Part shown: positions 1 to 11,298 of the stretch, in pieces
Layout of the letters: each line of letters opens with the position of its first letter
Position numbering within the stretch: the stretch's first letter is position 1
Source of the DNA: Evernia prunastri
Lineage: Eukaryota; Ascomycota; Lecanoromycetes; Lecanorales; Parmeliaceae
NCBI GenBank assembly: GCA_003184365.1
Contig: NKYR01000045.1
Coordinates: 178,327 to 242,326, forward strand
Reading direction: 5' to 3'
DNA length: 64,000 bases
Made by a program: the position numbers and the translations under genes
The notes under the pieces: generated by a model
Databases searched by the model: none
Seen by the model: the letters and a program-made list of their open reading frames with translations, nothing else
Told to the model about the DNA's origin: nothing

Positions 1-2075
1 CTCGTGAGAGCCACGGGGAGGGTTTCAAGGCGGGACAGTGAGGATTTTGGAAATATCCTGTTCATGCGAAACGATATCGGTACCAGGTTCAAATTGAGGA
101 AATCAAGCGAGGCCTCTTCGTCTTTAGTCACATGCTACATGCCACAATTTCGCAATGGCTCCCATTGGTCATGGCCGGCCCTGTGGGTTTCAGCCTTGCT
201 CAGCAACCCAAATGCGTCCAGACGTGCTACTTTTAACTGACATAACACATAATAATGGTCATCGCTGATTCACTTGATACCCGTCTTTACGATAACACCC
301 ATAATTGGGCACCGTAGCATGTTCCAGAGATTACGCAGCAGGTCGATATGCAGGTGGCCGTCGGGCAATTGTGCATGGCTGGTGCCAGGCTTACCTCCCC
401 TTGGCTTCGCTTTAACCACGTGAGGTCTCCGATGGCTTTAAGTGTTTCGTGAAGAGCAGCTAGTGGATTTTGCCCCGAGTGTCTGGAGAGGCGCCCGCCA
501 CCTACAACTGCCAAATGGATTATTTGCCGCGATCACATGACTTGGATCTCGGCAACGTTGCGCAGCTTGAATTGGGGAGATCTGTCCGTCAAATCGGCAT
601 TAATGTCAAGCGCGTAGGACGCTGCTGGATTCGTGGTCACTCTTGTTCTGATGTTGTTGAAGATCTGTTACCCCTCCTACTAGACCTTTTATTACCGTTA
701 CCGAAGGCAGGATTCCATGGAGCACCTGTCTTTCGGGACTCACGCACACTGGCTGCTCTTGGTCTCCTTTCGTTTCTCCCAGATTTTAAGACGCCATGAC
801 ATCTTCCAGGCCTGGCACCGACGATAAACCAGGTGAAGTCCCCCACGAGAATTGGCAGGGGCAACAAACGTGGGCTGAAACTGTTTTTTCATTACAGAAA
901 AGGTATGCCTCTGATAGGAGCTCTGCTTGCTGACCACGCCAAACGTCAAATTCCATCCGCCGGACCATTTTTGCAGTATACCTCCGCCGCAGGTCGAGAT
1001 ATCCGGTACTATGACACCATCACTGCGGTACAATAGACCATTTGCTGAAGCTGCGTTGCGGCACTTATTATAATATGTATGTCGTGTCAGCGTGTTCGCT
1101 CGTTTATCTAGTACTTTCCATGCATATTCCATGATCCCATGATTGTCGTTCATAACGGCCCCACTAATCATCCATGTAGCCAGCCACTCCATGTCTCCAT
1201 GAGCGGTAAGATAGCGGATGGGCTCCTAGCTAGATTTATCATGCATCATCCATCATCATTGCTGTGATCTGCTGAAATGTCATTGATCTCTAGATCAAGC
1301 AAGATCATATCAAGCTCATAAAGCCACTTTGGTGGGCGTTATTACCTCCGGATCTCAGATTATTACCCCCACTGCAAGGCAACCCATTATTCCTCCCTAC
1401 TGTTCGAAGCCTACCTATAGCATTGAAGAAGACCAGAAGGATAGCCTTGTAGAAAGCGTTCAAGAAAACCAAATTGGTAGCCTTGTGGGAAGTGTAGCCT
1501 TCTATTCGGATCGGCGATGGGAATCATACATACGGACAAATTGGAGCTTTGCAAGTTCGTCCGATCGTTGCTGTTGGACCGATGGGCTGGTTTCTGCTGG
1601 TTGGGTGAGTTTGATATGTTGCCATACTGCAGACCTCGGTGCCTAAGTTCACGTGAAATAAAGGCTCGGTGTCTCTCGGTTGTTTGAATGTGCTGCTGAT
1701 GCTGTCTTTCGAGGGAAGGGGAAGTGTTCACAAGAGATGGCTCCGTCTACCATTTCTAGCCTCGTCGGGTCTCTCTTCTTCTTCTCACACCGCTGATTGA
1801 GCACAGACGTGGGACAACCTTCATATCCCGCGCTATCTCTTACGCTTCTCTGATAGCGGCAGACGGTCTCGGGGAGATTGTCGGGTCTCGGGTAGAAAAT
1901 GTGCTTGACTTGAGCAAGTAGTCCCATGCGTGAGGATCTGTGAGGATCGACGCTTCATTTGCTCGTAAGAAAGGATATGCGCGTAGAAGATAGAGCCGCA
2001 AGAACTTGAGAAGCGGTGAAAACAATTACGGCGTGGGCCGGGGCATAGAATTCCGGGCCGTTCCCTTTCATTAAT
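1..2075. other. Left flank, no supported gene
   Basis: Balanced base composition, unlike the AT-rich blocks farther right. I see no family match in any frame. Open frames exist at 470-799 (+, 109 codons) and 740-1192 (-, 150 codons) but show no recognisable motif. A minus-strand frame is open from about 147 off the left edge and looks protein-like; it follows an AG and could be an exon of a gene outside the window. This is a weak possibility only. Confidence 0.5.
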
Positions 2076-2141
2076 ATGACTTTGTGCCTTACTCTAGTCC
2101 TCTGCTCTAGTCACATCAAAATCCATTCTGCCGACCTTGAC

Positions 2142-2690
2142 ATGCTGTCGGGACTCGCGGCGCTGAGTGCTCAACTCTTATTGATTCACTTCGCACCGTC
2201 CACCTTCGCAACGCCTTTACAGCTTCATATACCGACACTAATCAACCCAGTCTTTTCAAATTTCACTCTTCCAATCAACAACAATTTTTACTCTTGCTTC
2301 GATCCCATACCAGATCGCCTTCCAACGACATATCGAGATTGCGAAACCGCCGCTATAGAAATGGACAAGGGAAGAGACATGCGATCTTACATCTTCGGTC
2401 GCGATAGCACTGCCACTTTCCAGCTTCCGAAGACCTATTACAGCGGCACATGCGTTCTGAATTTGGATATGGTCTACGACGATCAGATGGACAGGTTGTT
2501 CATCTTGGAGATCATGGAGGCGGCTTTTGCTCTCGCGCTTCGGTGTGCTACCGGCACAGAGTTCAATCGGGGCGGAGTTGCAATCGTGGGCTTGAAGAAG
2601 GTTCTGCACATTACAATAATCGGCACGGAACCAATATCACTACCAGCGCGGGAGGATGTGAGCGTACCTCAAAGGCATAGGGTTGAATGA
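2142..2690 (+). CDS. Small secreted protein of unknown function
   Basis: I do not recognise a named family. The frame is open from an ATG at 2076, but I prefer the ATG at 2142 because it gives a normal signal peptide: MLSGLAALSAQLLLIHFAP followed by a small-residue cleavage zone near ATP. The mature part is about 158 residues with four cysteines, one in each of the segments YSCFDP, YRDCETA, SGTCVLNL and LRCATG. It also contains a well-structured stretch with YIFGRDSTATF and a repeatedly hydrophobic C-terminal half. No intron is needed and no membrane segment follows the signal. Extracellular location is inferred. The next gene, also secreted, lies 0.73 kb downstream on the same strand. A function such as effector cannot be assigned from sequence alone. 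Confidence 0.65.
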   Translation: MLSGLAALSAQLLLIHFAPSTFATPLQLHIPTLINPVFSNFTLPINNNFYSCFDPIPDRLPTTYRDCETAAIEMDKGRDMRSYIFGRDSTATFQLPKTYYSGTCVLNLDMVYDDQMDRLFILEIMEAAFALALRCATGTEFNRGGVAIVGLKKVLHITIIGTEPISLPAREDVSVPQRHRVE

Positions 2691-3424
2691 GCGAAAGCAG
2701 CTATCGCAGAAATGTAACAAAAATTTTCTGTCCGGTTCACTATTGTGGGTGTCGGCTTCCGTGTGGAAAAACGGGTATCATGTATCTCTCACAACAAGCA
2801 ACACGGATGAGTCTCCATATTATGCCATTTCGCATCGATCTCACTGGGCCTCCCTCATCAGGTGATGTTTCTTGAAGATCTTCGTTTAATCTCGCTTGGT
2901 CACGGTTCGTCTCTGTTTGTTGTTGTCGCGCGAGCATCCATTCCTTTGGTCGGATCACAATCGTCCCAGGAAAGGATATAGGCAAAGTCATCTCGCAAAG
3001 AGAAGCATCAAGTTGTCGCTGATTGCGATTGGTGAGTTGAGGTGGTTGTTGACATTCTTTGGCTAGCGGGCCGAAGCGCGCGTCCCACCTCCTCAGCCCC
3101 TTGATACTTTCTCGCCGCGTCTTTTCGTATATTCACAGTCCAGGCAAATAATAACATTGAATCTCATTCGCGATGAACGCGGTGTTTACCATTCCATGGA
3201 CAACTCTCTTCTCGTAGTCAAGAAATTGGAGAAGTCTTGCAAGAAGTGTCAATGCTATAAGTTTGCTTGTCTGGCACACTGGTTGTTTCTCAATCTTCAC
3301 CACACTCATTTAATCATAATTTCGATTGCCAGTCAAGCTATCTCTGTAGAAATTACCTTACACAGACCACACTCACTCTTAATAAGATATCCTCAATTCT
3401 CACGCGTACAATACTTCCCCTAAC
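2691..3424. other. Intergenic region upstream of the WSC/PAN gene
   Basis: It separates two co-oriented secreted-protein genes and probably contains the terminator of the first and the promoter and leader of the second. The stretch just before 3425 is pyrimidine- and AT-rich, as fungal leaders often are. No convincing TATA box or named operator was seen. Short open frames here have no support. Confidence 0.4.
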
Positions 3425-5542
3425 ATGAAGTCCCGGACCGCGCTTGCCTTACTCGTGGCATTGTTGAACAAGGGCGTGACGCTTACGCTTGCCCAATATG
3501 TAACGACAGTCACCGTATCCATCAATACAGACCCTTTTTGTACCGGCATAGGAGCTTTTGGTAGTAGTGCTGGCGGTCCCGGCAGCGCCTCTGGCTCTGT
3601 ACTTTCTGGCTATGGTACGATTGTCGGTGGAGCGGGTGTGTCTGGATTTGGTACCGGATCTGTGGGAATGAATGGGTCTGTTCGTGGTACCGGCTCTTCC
3701 ACAAGTCTCAGGTCAGCCTACTCCTTCCTCATCTAATGCTAAGGAAAGAAGCATCCTGATTATTCTCTTAGTCCAACAGTCACACCTAGTGTCACTACTA
3801 ATGGAAAATATGAATCTCTCGGTTACTACCCTATTCCAGCAGACGGTAATCTCTTAGACGGTCCTATCATCACCAACCCATTGATGACATTGGAGCTATG
3901 TGGCACCGATTGTCAAGGATATCGATACTTGGCGCTCGAGAACGGTAAAGGCATCAGATTTCTATATACGAAAGTACATCGCTAACAACCTCCAGGAGAC
4001 GAATGCAACTGCGGCTTATCTGCCCCCAACGGCACATCATCTTCTTCTCCCCCATCTAAAAATAAAAGACAAGCCGCCAGCGGCGACTGCATCCCTTGTG
4101 GTGGCAACAGTACTGAATGCTGTGGCGCCCCTGGCGGCTACGCACTTGTCTACCACGTTACGCCGAATGTCCAGAGCTCATCAGTAGTCGTCTATAGTAC
4201 AACCAACCCGGCAGGCTCCGTCACAGAAGCCTCCTCTACCTCCTACACTTACATCTCTTCGGTTCCAGTAGGCTACACCTCCACCGGCTCGAATGGATCT
4301 GTACTCAGTAGCTCCACCACCTCTACCGTTGCGGTCGCGTCCACTTCTTCGACAGATATTTACAATAGCACCAGCTCAGATAGTTCTATTGTTGTCGTGG
4401 GTGCAACTACTTCTTACGCTCAAATCTCAGTCCCGACGTACAACTACAGCACGACCGCGTCCGCCAGCTCCGGCATCGTTTCAAGCCCCACCTTTGTCTC
4501 CAGCGCCCCTGCAACAACTGTGTCCAGCGTTAGTACCAACTTCACTAGTCCTACATTGAATTCCACTAGACCTAGCACAAATTATACTGGCTCTGGTACA
4601 AACTCCACTGGACCTGGTGCAAGCTCTACTGGCTCTCGGTCAAACTCCACAGCCACTGGTACTAACTCCACCTTTGTCAGTAGTACAGGTACCGGGACAG
4701 GTTCTAGGTCCACCGGCTTCGGTTCGTACTCTAACTACACGTATTCCAACACTGTTGTGACTGCGACGACCACAAATCCTGGTCTTGCACCAGCAGGACG
4801 TGGAGGTGGTAGCGGTGCCACCACAACAACTAATGGTGCTGCGGAGCCAACCCAACAAACTCCGACACCTTCATGTGCTGCATCGGCGAATGACGTCGGC
4901 AACAATACGGAATACAGCGACTACTTTGGATGCACGTACGATATAAGGTGTAACCTGAATCTGCAATCCACGCCTACTGACCACGACGCATACGCCGTGC
5001 GCTTCGAGGACTGTCTCGAATATTGCTCCCTACTGACCGACTGTGTTGCTGTCACCTACCAAGATCCGCCATCACCCCCAGACAATTCCAGCAACTGCTT
5101 TCCAAAATGGGACTTTGAAGGATACACCGCTTCCAGCGCTGACGGAGTGTACAGCGGCGTCAACGTCAACGGACCTTCTTCCGGCCAACTGAACGCGCAG
5201 GATCTCTGCACGTCGGACAACAACCAAGGCGCGTCTTACGCCGGACCACCGGCTTCGGTGTATACGGACGATTATGGCCAGGCGTGGACCATCGGTTGCA
5301 ACACCACCGTTGCCGTAACCGCCAGCGCGGCTCTCTACCCCACTGTCACCGACAACCTGGCCACTTGCGTCGATTACTGTAGCGTGTACGACACTTGCGA
5401 TACGGTGAACTGGACAGGTTTGCACGCCAACGGGACTGTGGATGATCCCAACTGCTTCCCGGCGTCTTCGAATGGAAGTGCTGGTGCTGCCGGTTCGGCG
5501 CCGGGCTCGGGGTATGCTACGTTAGTTCCTCCGGCCGACTGA
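3425..5542 (+). CDS. Secreted WSC- and PAN-like domain protein, three exons
   Basis: Exons 3425-3711, 3772-3944 and 3996-5542 join in frame to give 668 residues. Both introns (60 and 51 bp) are GT-AG, and the second has a GCTAAC branch site. Residues 1-23 form a signal peptide. A Gly/Ser-rich stretch follows. Residues about 107-208 are a WSC-like cysteine domain (YESLGYY, ELCGTDCQGYRYLALENG, DECNCG, ECCGAPGG) that intron 2 splits; a KNKR dibasic site lies inside it. Residues 209-446 are Ser/Thr/Gly-rich with many N-x-S/T sites, typical of an extended O-glycosylated stalk. Two PAN/apple-like cysteine modules end the protein (about 447-543 and 558-650, each with CLEYC- or CVDYC-type cores and a CFP). 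No GPI-type hydrophobic tail is visible. A cell-wall or extracellular carbohydrate-binding role is inferred from the domain families. Confidence 0.85.
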
Positions 5543-7165
5543 TATCTCGATGGGGTCGCTGTGTTTTATGTTATGTTATTAGTGTTTGATTTTGCGGGTA
5601 CGGGATAGATTTATAATGTAATGTACTCTTTAATGGAGGCTGAAAGCTACAGCCTTGACGGAACTCAGGGCTTGGGGGAGAATTGAGGGCTGGTTCGGAT
5701 TGGCCGTTCATTTATATACTATCTAACAACGAATCTGGCAACTTCTGTTTATCAATGCTCTTTCAAGCGTGGTGCAACGTCTTTGACCGTTTACCATATG
5801 ATGGGAAACTCTAACATTATTCGATTCCCGGCGCTATCAGCCTCTAGTATCACGAACTGCTCATCTTACTCAATTGTCATCAAGACCATACGTCTTCCAA
5901 TCAACATGGACGAACTTATCAATACCCCCGCAGCCTTTCAGCGTTGGTACCGTGAGAAGGAGCTGCGAAATGGGCTTCAACCCATCTGTACTATGCTGAA
6001 AGACGTTATGAGGGGTCGCAGCTGTTGTTACGTTGGAGGACGCTAAAGCCTGTGGAGGCTGTCAGGACCACTCCGTTGACACTTTGAGTCTGTAGTCGGC
6101 CAGTTGGTGGTGTTAGGATGCCTGCAGAAATGGATAGAACGGAACGATTCTGTCCTCTCCCTCCCATGCTTCATTTGCTCTGCGCTGTGTGTAGATGGGA
6201 CTGCTTTGCAAAAGAGGTGGGTTTACTTCCGTTTGTATCTCGAGTCAAGACGTCTCATTCGTAGAGCTTCTTCCCATTTCTTTCTTCTCTTGCAGTAACA
6301 GCTTGTTCCACACTGAAAAGTGATGAGACTTGTGCTTGACTGTGTGGATGACTGTTTACTAATGCATCACGCGTGCTTGAAGGATTCACGTTGGCTTTGA
6401 AGACTTTGGTAGATAAAAGTCTTTTGAACAGTCTTTATCTCGTGGAGGGAGATGCATCTCGCAAAAAAAGGTCTCCCTTCGACCTTTGTCGCTTTGGTTG
6501 GATATAGACGGCTCCGACCGGCGTGACTAGCGTGACGACCTCTGGCAGATCGCTAGGCATGAGCTCCCAGGCGCGCCAGCGTATGCCCCAGCATCAGAAG
6601 TCTTTCCAGATTATTGACACTGCTTCGTCTGTTACTGCGCCACCTCAGCGCCCAATATTTGCAAAATTCCTTCTTTTTCCGCTGCCGTTTCTCATGCACC
6701 CGCTTCTTTTCGCTTCGCTTCACTTCACTGAATCGGCTCCGTCATCTGGGTGCCTGACTCGCGCATCGAATCCTGCGATGGATTCATTAGCCCTGGCTGT
6801 AGTCTCCTCATTCGGTGCGTCGAATCGTTCTTGCGTGCTGAGACCTCGTGCAGGTGCATGTTATCCCATCGTCTGGCGCCTGGGGTTCAATAAGCCTTGG
6901 CATCCCCCACCAAAAATCTATGTACATGGTATTGCTTCCAAATGCTCTTTCCAACAAGCAATATGATTACATATGGTCATTCCACATAGCTTACAGCCAT
7001 ATAGACTTCTTGCGACTCGCTCTCGTCGTCGTCTCTTATCTATATCTCGTGATCTGACGGAGTTATTAGACAATTCCAGCAATGACTTTCTGATCTTTGC
7101 TGAAGACACTCTTCTCCCTGCATTCAAGCATAATACGCATATTTTAATCTTATCTTCTATACGTT
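5543..7165. other. Intergenic, no supported gene
   Basis: Host-like composition up to about 7.0 kb, then falling towards the AT-rich compartment. Open frames at 5783-6046 and 6523-6966 have no recognisable domain, signal or splice-consistent extension. I see no RNA gene. Confidence 0.5.
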
Positions 7166-7765
7166 CTAATCTTTCATGATTATACGCAGCTGTCGGATAT
7201 ACTCGCGAAGATAGAGAGATTTTGAGAGTAAAGAGTCTTTTCGAGAGTCGCTTAGATTGTTCAAATAACTAAGTAGCAAGTCTGATACGAAATGCTCTTT
7301 GACTGTAACGACTTTCAGATAAACAATAATATATTTTGTAACTGTTGACAATGGTGATATTCAATAGAAAATGTCATAGGGGTTTTCAACTCTTATAATG
7401 CACACGTTGTATAGTGTAATAACATCGCAATTGATCAGCATTATTCATTTCATTTATGTAATAATTGTACATATTAATAAACTCGAGAATAGGAAGCTCT
7501 TTTCGGGTCTGATCTTCAAACATAGTTCTGAAAGTACGTATATTTATAACTGTTTTTGCTGATCTTCGACGAAGACGATTGACTGTTTTTCTATCATTTA
7601 AAATAGTGATCATAAATAACATTACATTTTGATCTTTTCAGTCAAATTGCATAACTTTCTTATCCTCTTATATGCTTTCGTACAACTTATCTCAGTCTAG
7701 AGTCGCGTTTCACTTAATTCTGAGCTTTAGAATTCTCTCTTTCAGTTCTCGACGTGACTCTATCT
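7166..7765 (-). pseudogene. RIP-broken piggyBac-type transposase remnant
   Basis: Read from about 7765 down to 7166, the minus strand gives the C-terminal half of a DDE_Tnp_1_7 (piggyBac-family) transposase. The clearest part is 7386-7622, with RLRRRS, an FINMYNYYINEMNNADQLR segment matching the family's YNxxMxxxDxxDQ signature, then CYYTIQRVHYKS. In-frame stops fall exactly where the family has tryptophan or glutamine: TGA at the W of a DWKD-like motif, two TGA in the following KSxKPLxHF segment, and TAA/TAG at likely Q positions. That pattern is what C-to-T RIP produces. The piece is interrupted by a solo LTR at 7771-7923, and the reading frame continues for a short way beyond it. It cannot encode an active enzyme. 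Confidence 0.75.
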
Positions 7766-7770
7766 ATTCT

Positions 7771-7923
7771 TGTTAGGAGTGTACCTAGGTGGTTGACCAA
7801 GATTCTATTGATGAGGAAGGAACTTGCTATCTCTAGGAACTATGGTGCATATAGTGGGAGAGTGTGCCAAGACCCTAGCCCATAGGGCTACTTGCCAAGT
7901 GCCTGCTTGACACACTCGTAACA
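7771..7923. mobile_element. Solo LTR, 153 bp, target duplication ATTCT
   Basis: The insert begins TGTTAGGAGTG and ends CTCGTAACA, giving TG...CA ends that are also inverted (TGTTA/TAACA). Direct copies of ATTCT flank it at 7766-7770 and 7924-7928. Its composition is balanced while both flanks are AT-rich, so it entered after the surrounding transposase was mutated. No internal region is present. Confidence 0.8.
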
Positions 7924-8133
7924 ATTCTCGTTATATCTTAATATTCTCTATGATCTCGAGATTCTCACTTTTTGTAATTGTAATACGTATAGTTTCAGCT
8001 GCTTCGAATTCTTCTTCATAAAGCTATAAAAACAATCGATCTAACGAGAATAGATTATCTAATTATAGAATATAAAAAAATTCTTTAGCAATGTTCTTCT
8101 GAGTCATCAAGTTCAGAATAACGATCTGAGTTC
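7924..8133. other. AT-rich spacer
   Basis: This continues the RIP-affected sequence interrupted by the solo LTR. Nothing further was recognised before the next LTR. Confidence 0.4.
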
Positions 8134-8356
8134 TGTTACGGACGTACCCTAGGTGTCAGGCACATAGGGAGTGTTTATGGCTATGTGTCTAGCACATAGA
8201 GTGTTTATTGGTTATTGACACATTCCCATTGACACATAGGCTAGCGGGGATTCTTCCTAGTATTTAAGCGCTCTTCTTCTGTACATATTTCCTCCTTATC
8301 TAGTTGTCTTATTCAATTTACCCCCATTAGACTTGACTCTGGGCACGGTTCTGACA
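8134..8356 (+). repeat. Left LTR of the collapsed chromovirus
   Basis: 223 bp with TG...CA ends. Base-for-base it looks the same as 9496-9718. A TATTTAAG sequence near the middle could act as a TATA-like promoter element. Confidence 0.85.
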
Positions 8357-8633
8357 CTACAACTAGATCATCCACCCTTCCGTTCGTACTGGCAAGCGAA
8401 CAGTAAAATAAAATTGTCAAACGGGACCGTTGTGAAGCTGTTTCGATAGCAGATCATTGGACACTCGGGTGTGGCCTACCTACAGGCAAAACGAACCATT
8501 CGTGGCTAGGACTTGTTGACCACAAGGAAAACCCCTTACGAGGAGGTCTCGCTGCATACGTGCAAGCACCCCAGCATTCGTGCAAACCAATCCCCCCCAA
8601 CAAACAAACTTTCAGAGCTAACTTCCTCTCAAC

Positions 8634-8829
8634 ATGGCAAATTTGAGCGCGGTAAACGAGGCTACTCCACTTGATATGACAGAACTGCAAGAGTCTCTCA
8701 AGGAAATTCAACAAGGAGCCAGCAGCCTCTTAAAACAAACGAAAGATCGAAGACTTTCAGTGATCCCAAAGGACGGAGAGAACTTCGATACAACCCTGGA
8801 TCCATGGAATATCAACTCCCCTGAGGACC
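8634..8829 (+). CDS. Gag N-terminal fragment
   Basis: The ATG at 8634 lies 278 bp after the left LTR and opens a frame of 65 codons ending at the n at 8830. The sequence (starting MANLSAVNEATPLDMTEL) is helical and charged, as in Gypsy gag N-termini. The 100 bases between the two n's also read as gag-like protein (GEWSQFEEELREWKKFL), so both pieces probably come from the same polyprotein with sequence missing between them. Confidence 0.6.
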
Positions 8830-8931
8830 NAGGGTGAATGGAGCCAGTTCGAGGAAGAATTGAGGGAATGGAAGAAATTTCTGGACTATCGGCAGAAGAA
8901 AGAAACGGATGGGAAAACGGGGGTGCAGCTN

Positions 8932-9554
8932 ATATGGTCTTCTTAGACAGCCGCAACATTGAAACAACGCGCCCATCAAAGAAGCTGGGACATAAGAACG
9001 AAGGGCCTTTCAAAGTCATTAAAGTCGTGGGATCCGCATACAAGCTTCAACTCCCTCCCACAATGAAGATCCGTCCGGTCTTCAGTCCTAAGCTATTGAC
9101 ACTCGCTCCGACGGACCCACTGCCTGGCCAGAAGAATCCTTCCCCCCAGCCAGTTGAGACGCCTAAGGGAGACGCCTGGGTGGTGGAAGATATCCTGGAC
9201 TCTCGCCGTCACTATGGCAAATTGCAGTACCAAGTGAGATGGAAAGATGATGACGATACCCTCACTTGGTGGAATACTGATAATGATGAGTTTGAGGGGG
9301 CCCAGGACGTAGTCAATGACTATCACAACAAATATCCGGAGAACCCAGGGCCGCACAACGCTGTTGCCAAGTCAAAGCGGCCCCGCCGTCTCCGAAATCT
9401 CCGGGGTCTCGCCACTATTTTTATCCTTTCTGCTCGCAGACGACTCGCAGGCCAATCTACAGCGCTGGTGCATCGCTTGCCTGAGGGGGGGGTAGTGTTA
9501 CGGACGTACCCTAGGTGTCAGGCACATAGGGAGTGTTTATGGCTATGTGTCTAG
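8932..9554 (+). CDS. Integrase C-terminus and chromodomain fragment
   Basis: The frame follows the n at 8931. It starts within the integrase GPY/F-type module (NEGPFKVIKVVGSAYKLQLP, then RPVFSPKLL) and continues into a chromodomain with WVVEDILDSR, YQVRWK and a WWNT core. This combination marks the chromovirus branch of Ty3/Gypsy, where the chromodomain steers integration to heterochromatin. The open frame runs past the purine tract and ends inside the right LTR (stop at 9554), so the polyprotein end overlaps the LTR. The N-terminal part of pol is missing. Confidence 0.75.
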
Positions 9555-9718
9555 CACATAGAGTGTTTATTGGTTATTGACACATTCCCATTGACACATA
9601 GGCTAGCGGGGATTCTTCCTAGTATTTAAGCGCTCTTCTTCTGTACATATTTCCTCCTTATCTAGTTGTCTTATTCAATTTACCCCCATTAGACTTGACT
9701 CTGGGCACGGTTCTGACA
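9496..9718 (+). repeat. Right LTR of the collapsed chromovirus
   Basis: 223 bp, apparently identical to the left LTR. Near identity means either recent insertion or assembler duplication of a single LTR. Confidence 0.85.
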
Positions 9719-9941
9719 TCGTGTCTAATTTAGTAGTAAGATAGTTCGAAGATCTATTTGACTTTAAAACTCGTTTTTAATTCGTTTTTATATCGTATCT
9801 AATTCAGTAGCGAGATGATTCGAAGATCTATCTAACTTTGCAATTCGTTTTTAATTCGTTTTATATCGTTCTTAATATAGTAGTAAAACGATTCAAAGAC
9901 GTATTTAACTTTATAACTCGTTTTTAATTCGTTTTCTCGTT
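9719..9941. repeat. Three tandem copies of a roughly 73-bp AT-rich unit
   Basis: Three successive units each read from a TCTAAT or TTAATA start through AGTAG, a TTCGAAGA-like core and end with the shared string CGTTTTTAATTCGTTTT. Units differ mainly by transitions. The array begins directly at the right LTR end. Confidence 0.7.
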
Positions 9942-10858
9942 AATATTAGCAGTTAAGAGATTCTTATATTAAATTTAATTCTTTAAGCGAAAGACTTTCT
10001 ATTTTTGACGAACGTTTGATTTTAAGACGTAATATATTTTTTATTTTATGAAAATAGAGAGCTCTTTTCAGCGAAGTATTAAGAACTTAACGAAATATAA
10101 AAGACTTATAAATTAATTATATTAATCTATAGAAAACTCTGCAGCGCGATTGAAAGAAGCAAATACTATATTGAATATTTTATCTATAGCAAGTTAATAA
10201 ACGTATTATAATTATTAGTCTATTTTAGATAAGTATTTACTTACTTTACTATAACAAGAAGCAAAGCTCGTAATATTATATTATATCGTTTGCTAACGCA
10301 AATTTTATAATATTCTTTAAACTTTTATTAAATAGATATATTCGTCGAAGATTTTTATAAATTCGAGAAGTTATAAATTAAAGAAATTAATTGCAAATAT
10401 TAGTTAAAGATGTTAAACATATCAGTTGAAGATATATAAAGATATATGCTTCGCGAAGTCTTTCGTCAATTGATTTCTTCTCACTTCGTCTTATTCTCGA
10501 ACTTAATAATTATATTTTTATCGTTATTATAAGCACTTAAGTTCTCTTTATCTTTGATCTCACTAATATATTTCGTATTCGTTAGAGTTCTCGTTGATAT
10601 TAATCTTTTAAGCTCGCTTAAATTAAATTGCTCGTAACATAATACGCTTAGACATATAGTTAAGAGAATACGAGAATTTTAAGCGTTAATGTAATGTATT
10701 AAATATTTTTAGCAAGTGTTTTCTTATATATTTGAAAAACGCGAGATTACTCGAATTAGTTTTATGTAATTTAGATATACGCTGATATGTAATTAACTGC
10801 AGAAAGATATCTATAGAGTATTAATATAATCTATCGAAAGCTTCGATAAACACTTCGA
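9942..10858. other. AT-rich RIP-affected block
   Basis: Very low GC with TAA/TTA-dominated sequence in every frame. I could not identify the original element. Confidence 0.5.
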
Positions 10859-11298
10859 GGGTGGGTCAGTCTCTTTGTCTGCTGGGTCAATCGGACAAGA
10901 ACCAGAGGAGGATTGAGCACCGCTATAGAGCGCTATGTATATGAGAGATCGTGAATATGAGAACATTAATGTTGCGATAACATGCCGCGACCGGTCGTGA
11001 ATCAGTGACTTCCACCAAGTGCCCAGGAGGGTCGATTAGTGTCCGAACCGGACACTCTAGAGACGTCGTCACCACCGGCGGTGTCGTCCGATTCGGACAG
11101 TCTGGAGACATCGCCATAACTGGCGGTATTTGACAGACTGGACTACCTCCAGACACTATCATCACTGGCAGAATCGTCCAACTCGGACGATCCGCAGTAT
11201 CCACATGAAACACGCATCTGCAATTTTCACCGTAGATCGTGTAATCCGTAAAAAGTCCGAAATCTGGCCGACCCGGACAACAATCATACGAAAGTGCT
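10859..11298. repeat. Balanced-composition island with a roughly 45-bp minisatellite
   Basis: Three imperfect units between about 11041 and 11190 share the pattern GTCCGAnTCGGACA, TCTGGAGAC and ACTGGCGG. On the minus strand they read as 15-residue repeats (IPPVMAMSPDCPNRT, TPPVVTTSLECPVRT) within an open frame at 10923-11213. I do not recognise the protein. It may be a low-complexity gag or part of an unidentified gene. Confidence 0.45.

Larger units (their letters stand above)
8134..9718 (+). mobile_element. Internally collapsed Ty3/Gypsy chromovirus
   Basis: Two 223-bp LTRs (8134-8356 and 9496-9718) that appear identical bracket only 1.1 kb. Each starts TGTTACGGACG and ends GGTTCTGACA. A G-run purine tract (gaggggggggtag) abuts the right LTR. 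The interior holds a gag start, a second gag piece and an integrase C-terminus with chromodomain, joined by single n bases at 8830 and 8931. Protease, reverse transcriptase, RNase H and the integrase core are absent, so the assembled copy is collapsed or deleted. The flanking 5-mers (AGTTC and TCGTG) do not match, which also suggests a join between different copies. It is not RIP-mutated. Confidence 0.8.

Noticed and set aside
740..1192. 150-codon minus-strand frame
   Set aside because: No domain, signal or homologous motif; overlapping frames on the other strand are equally long. It could be chance.
6523..6966. 147-codon plus-strand frame
   Set aside because: No recognisable motif, and composition as in intergenic DNA.
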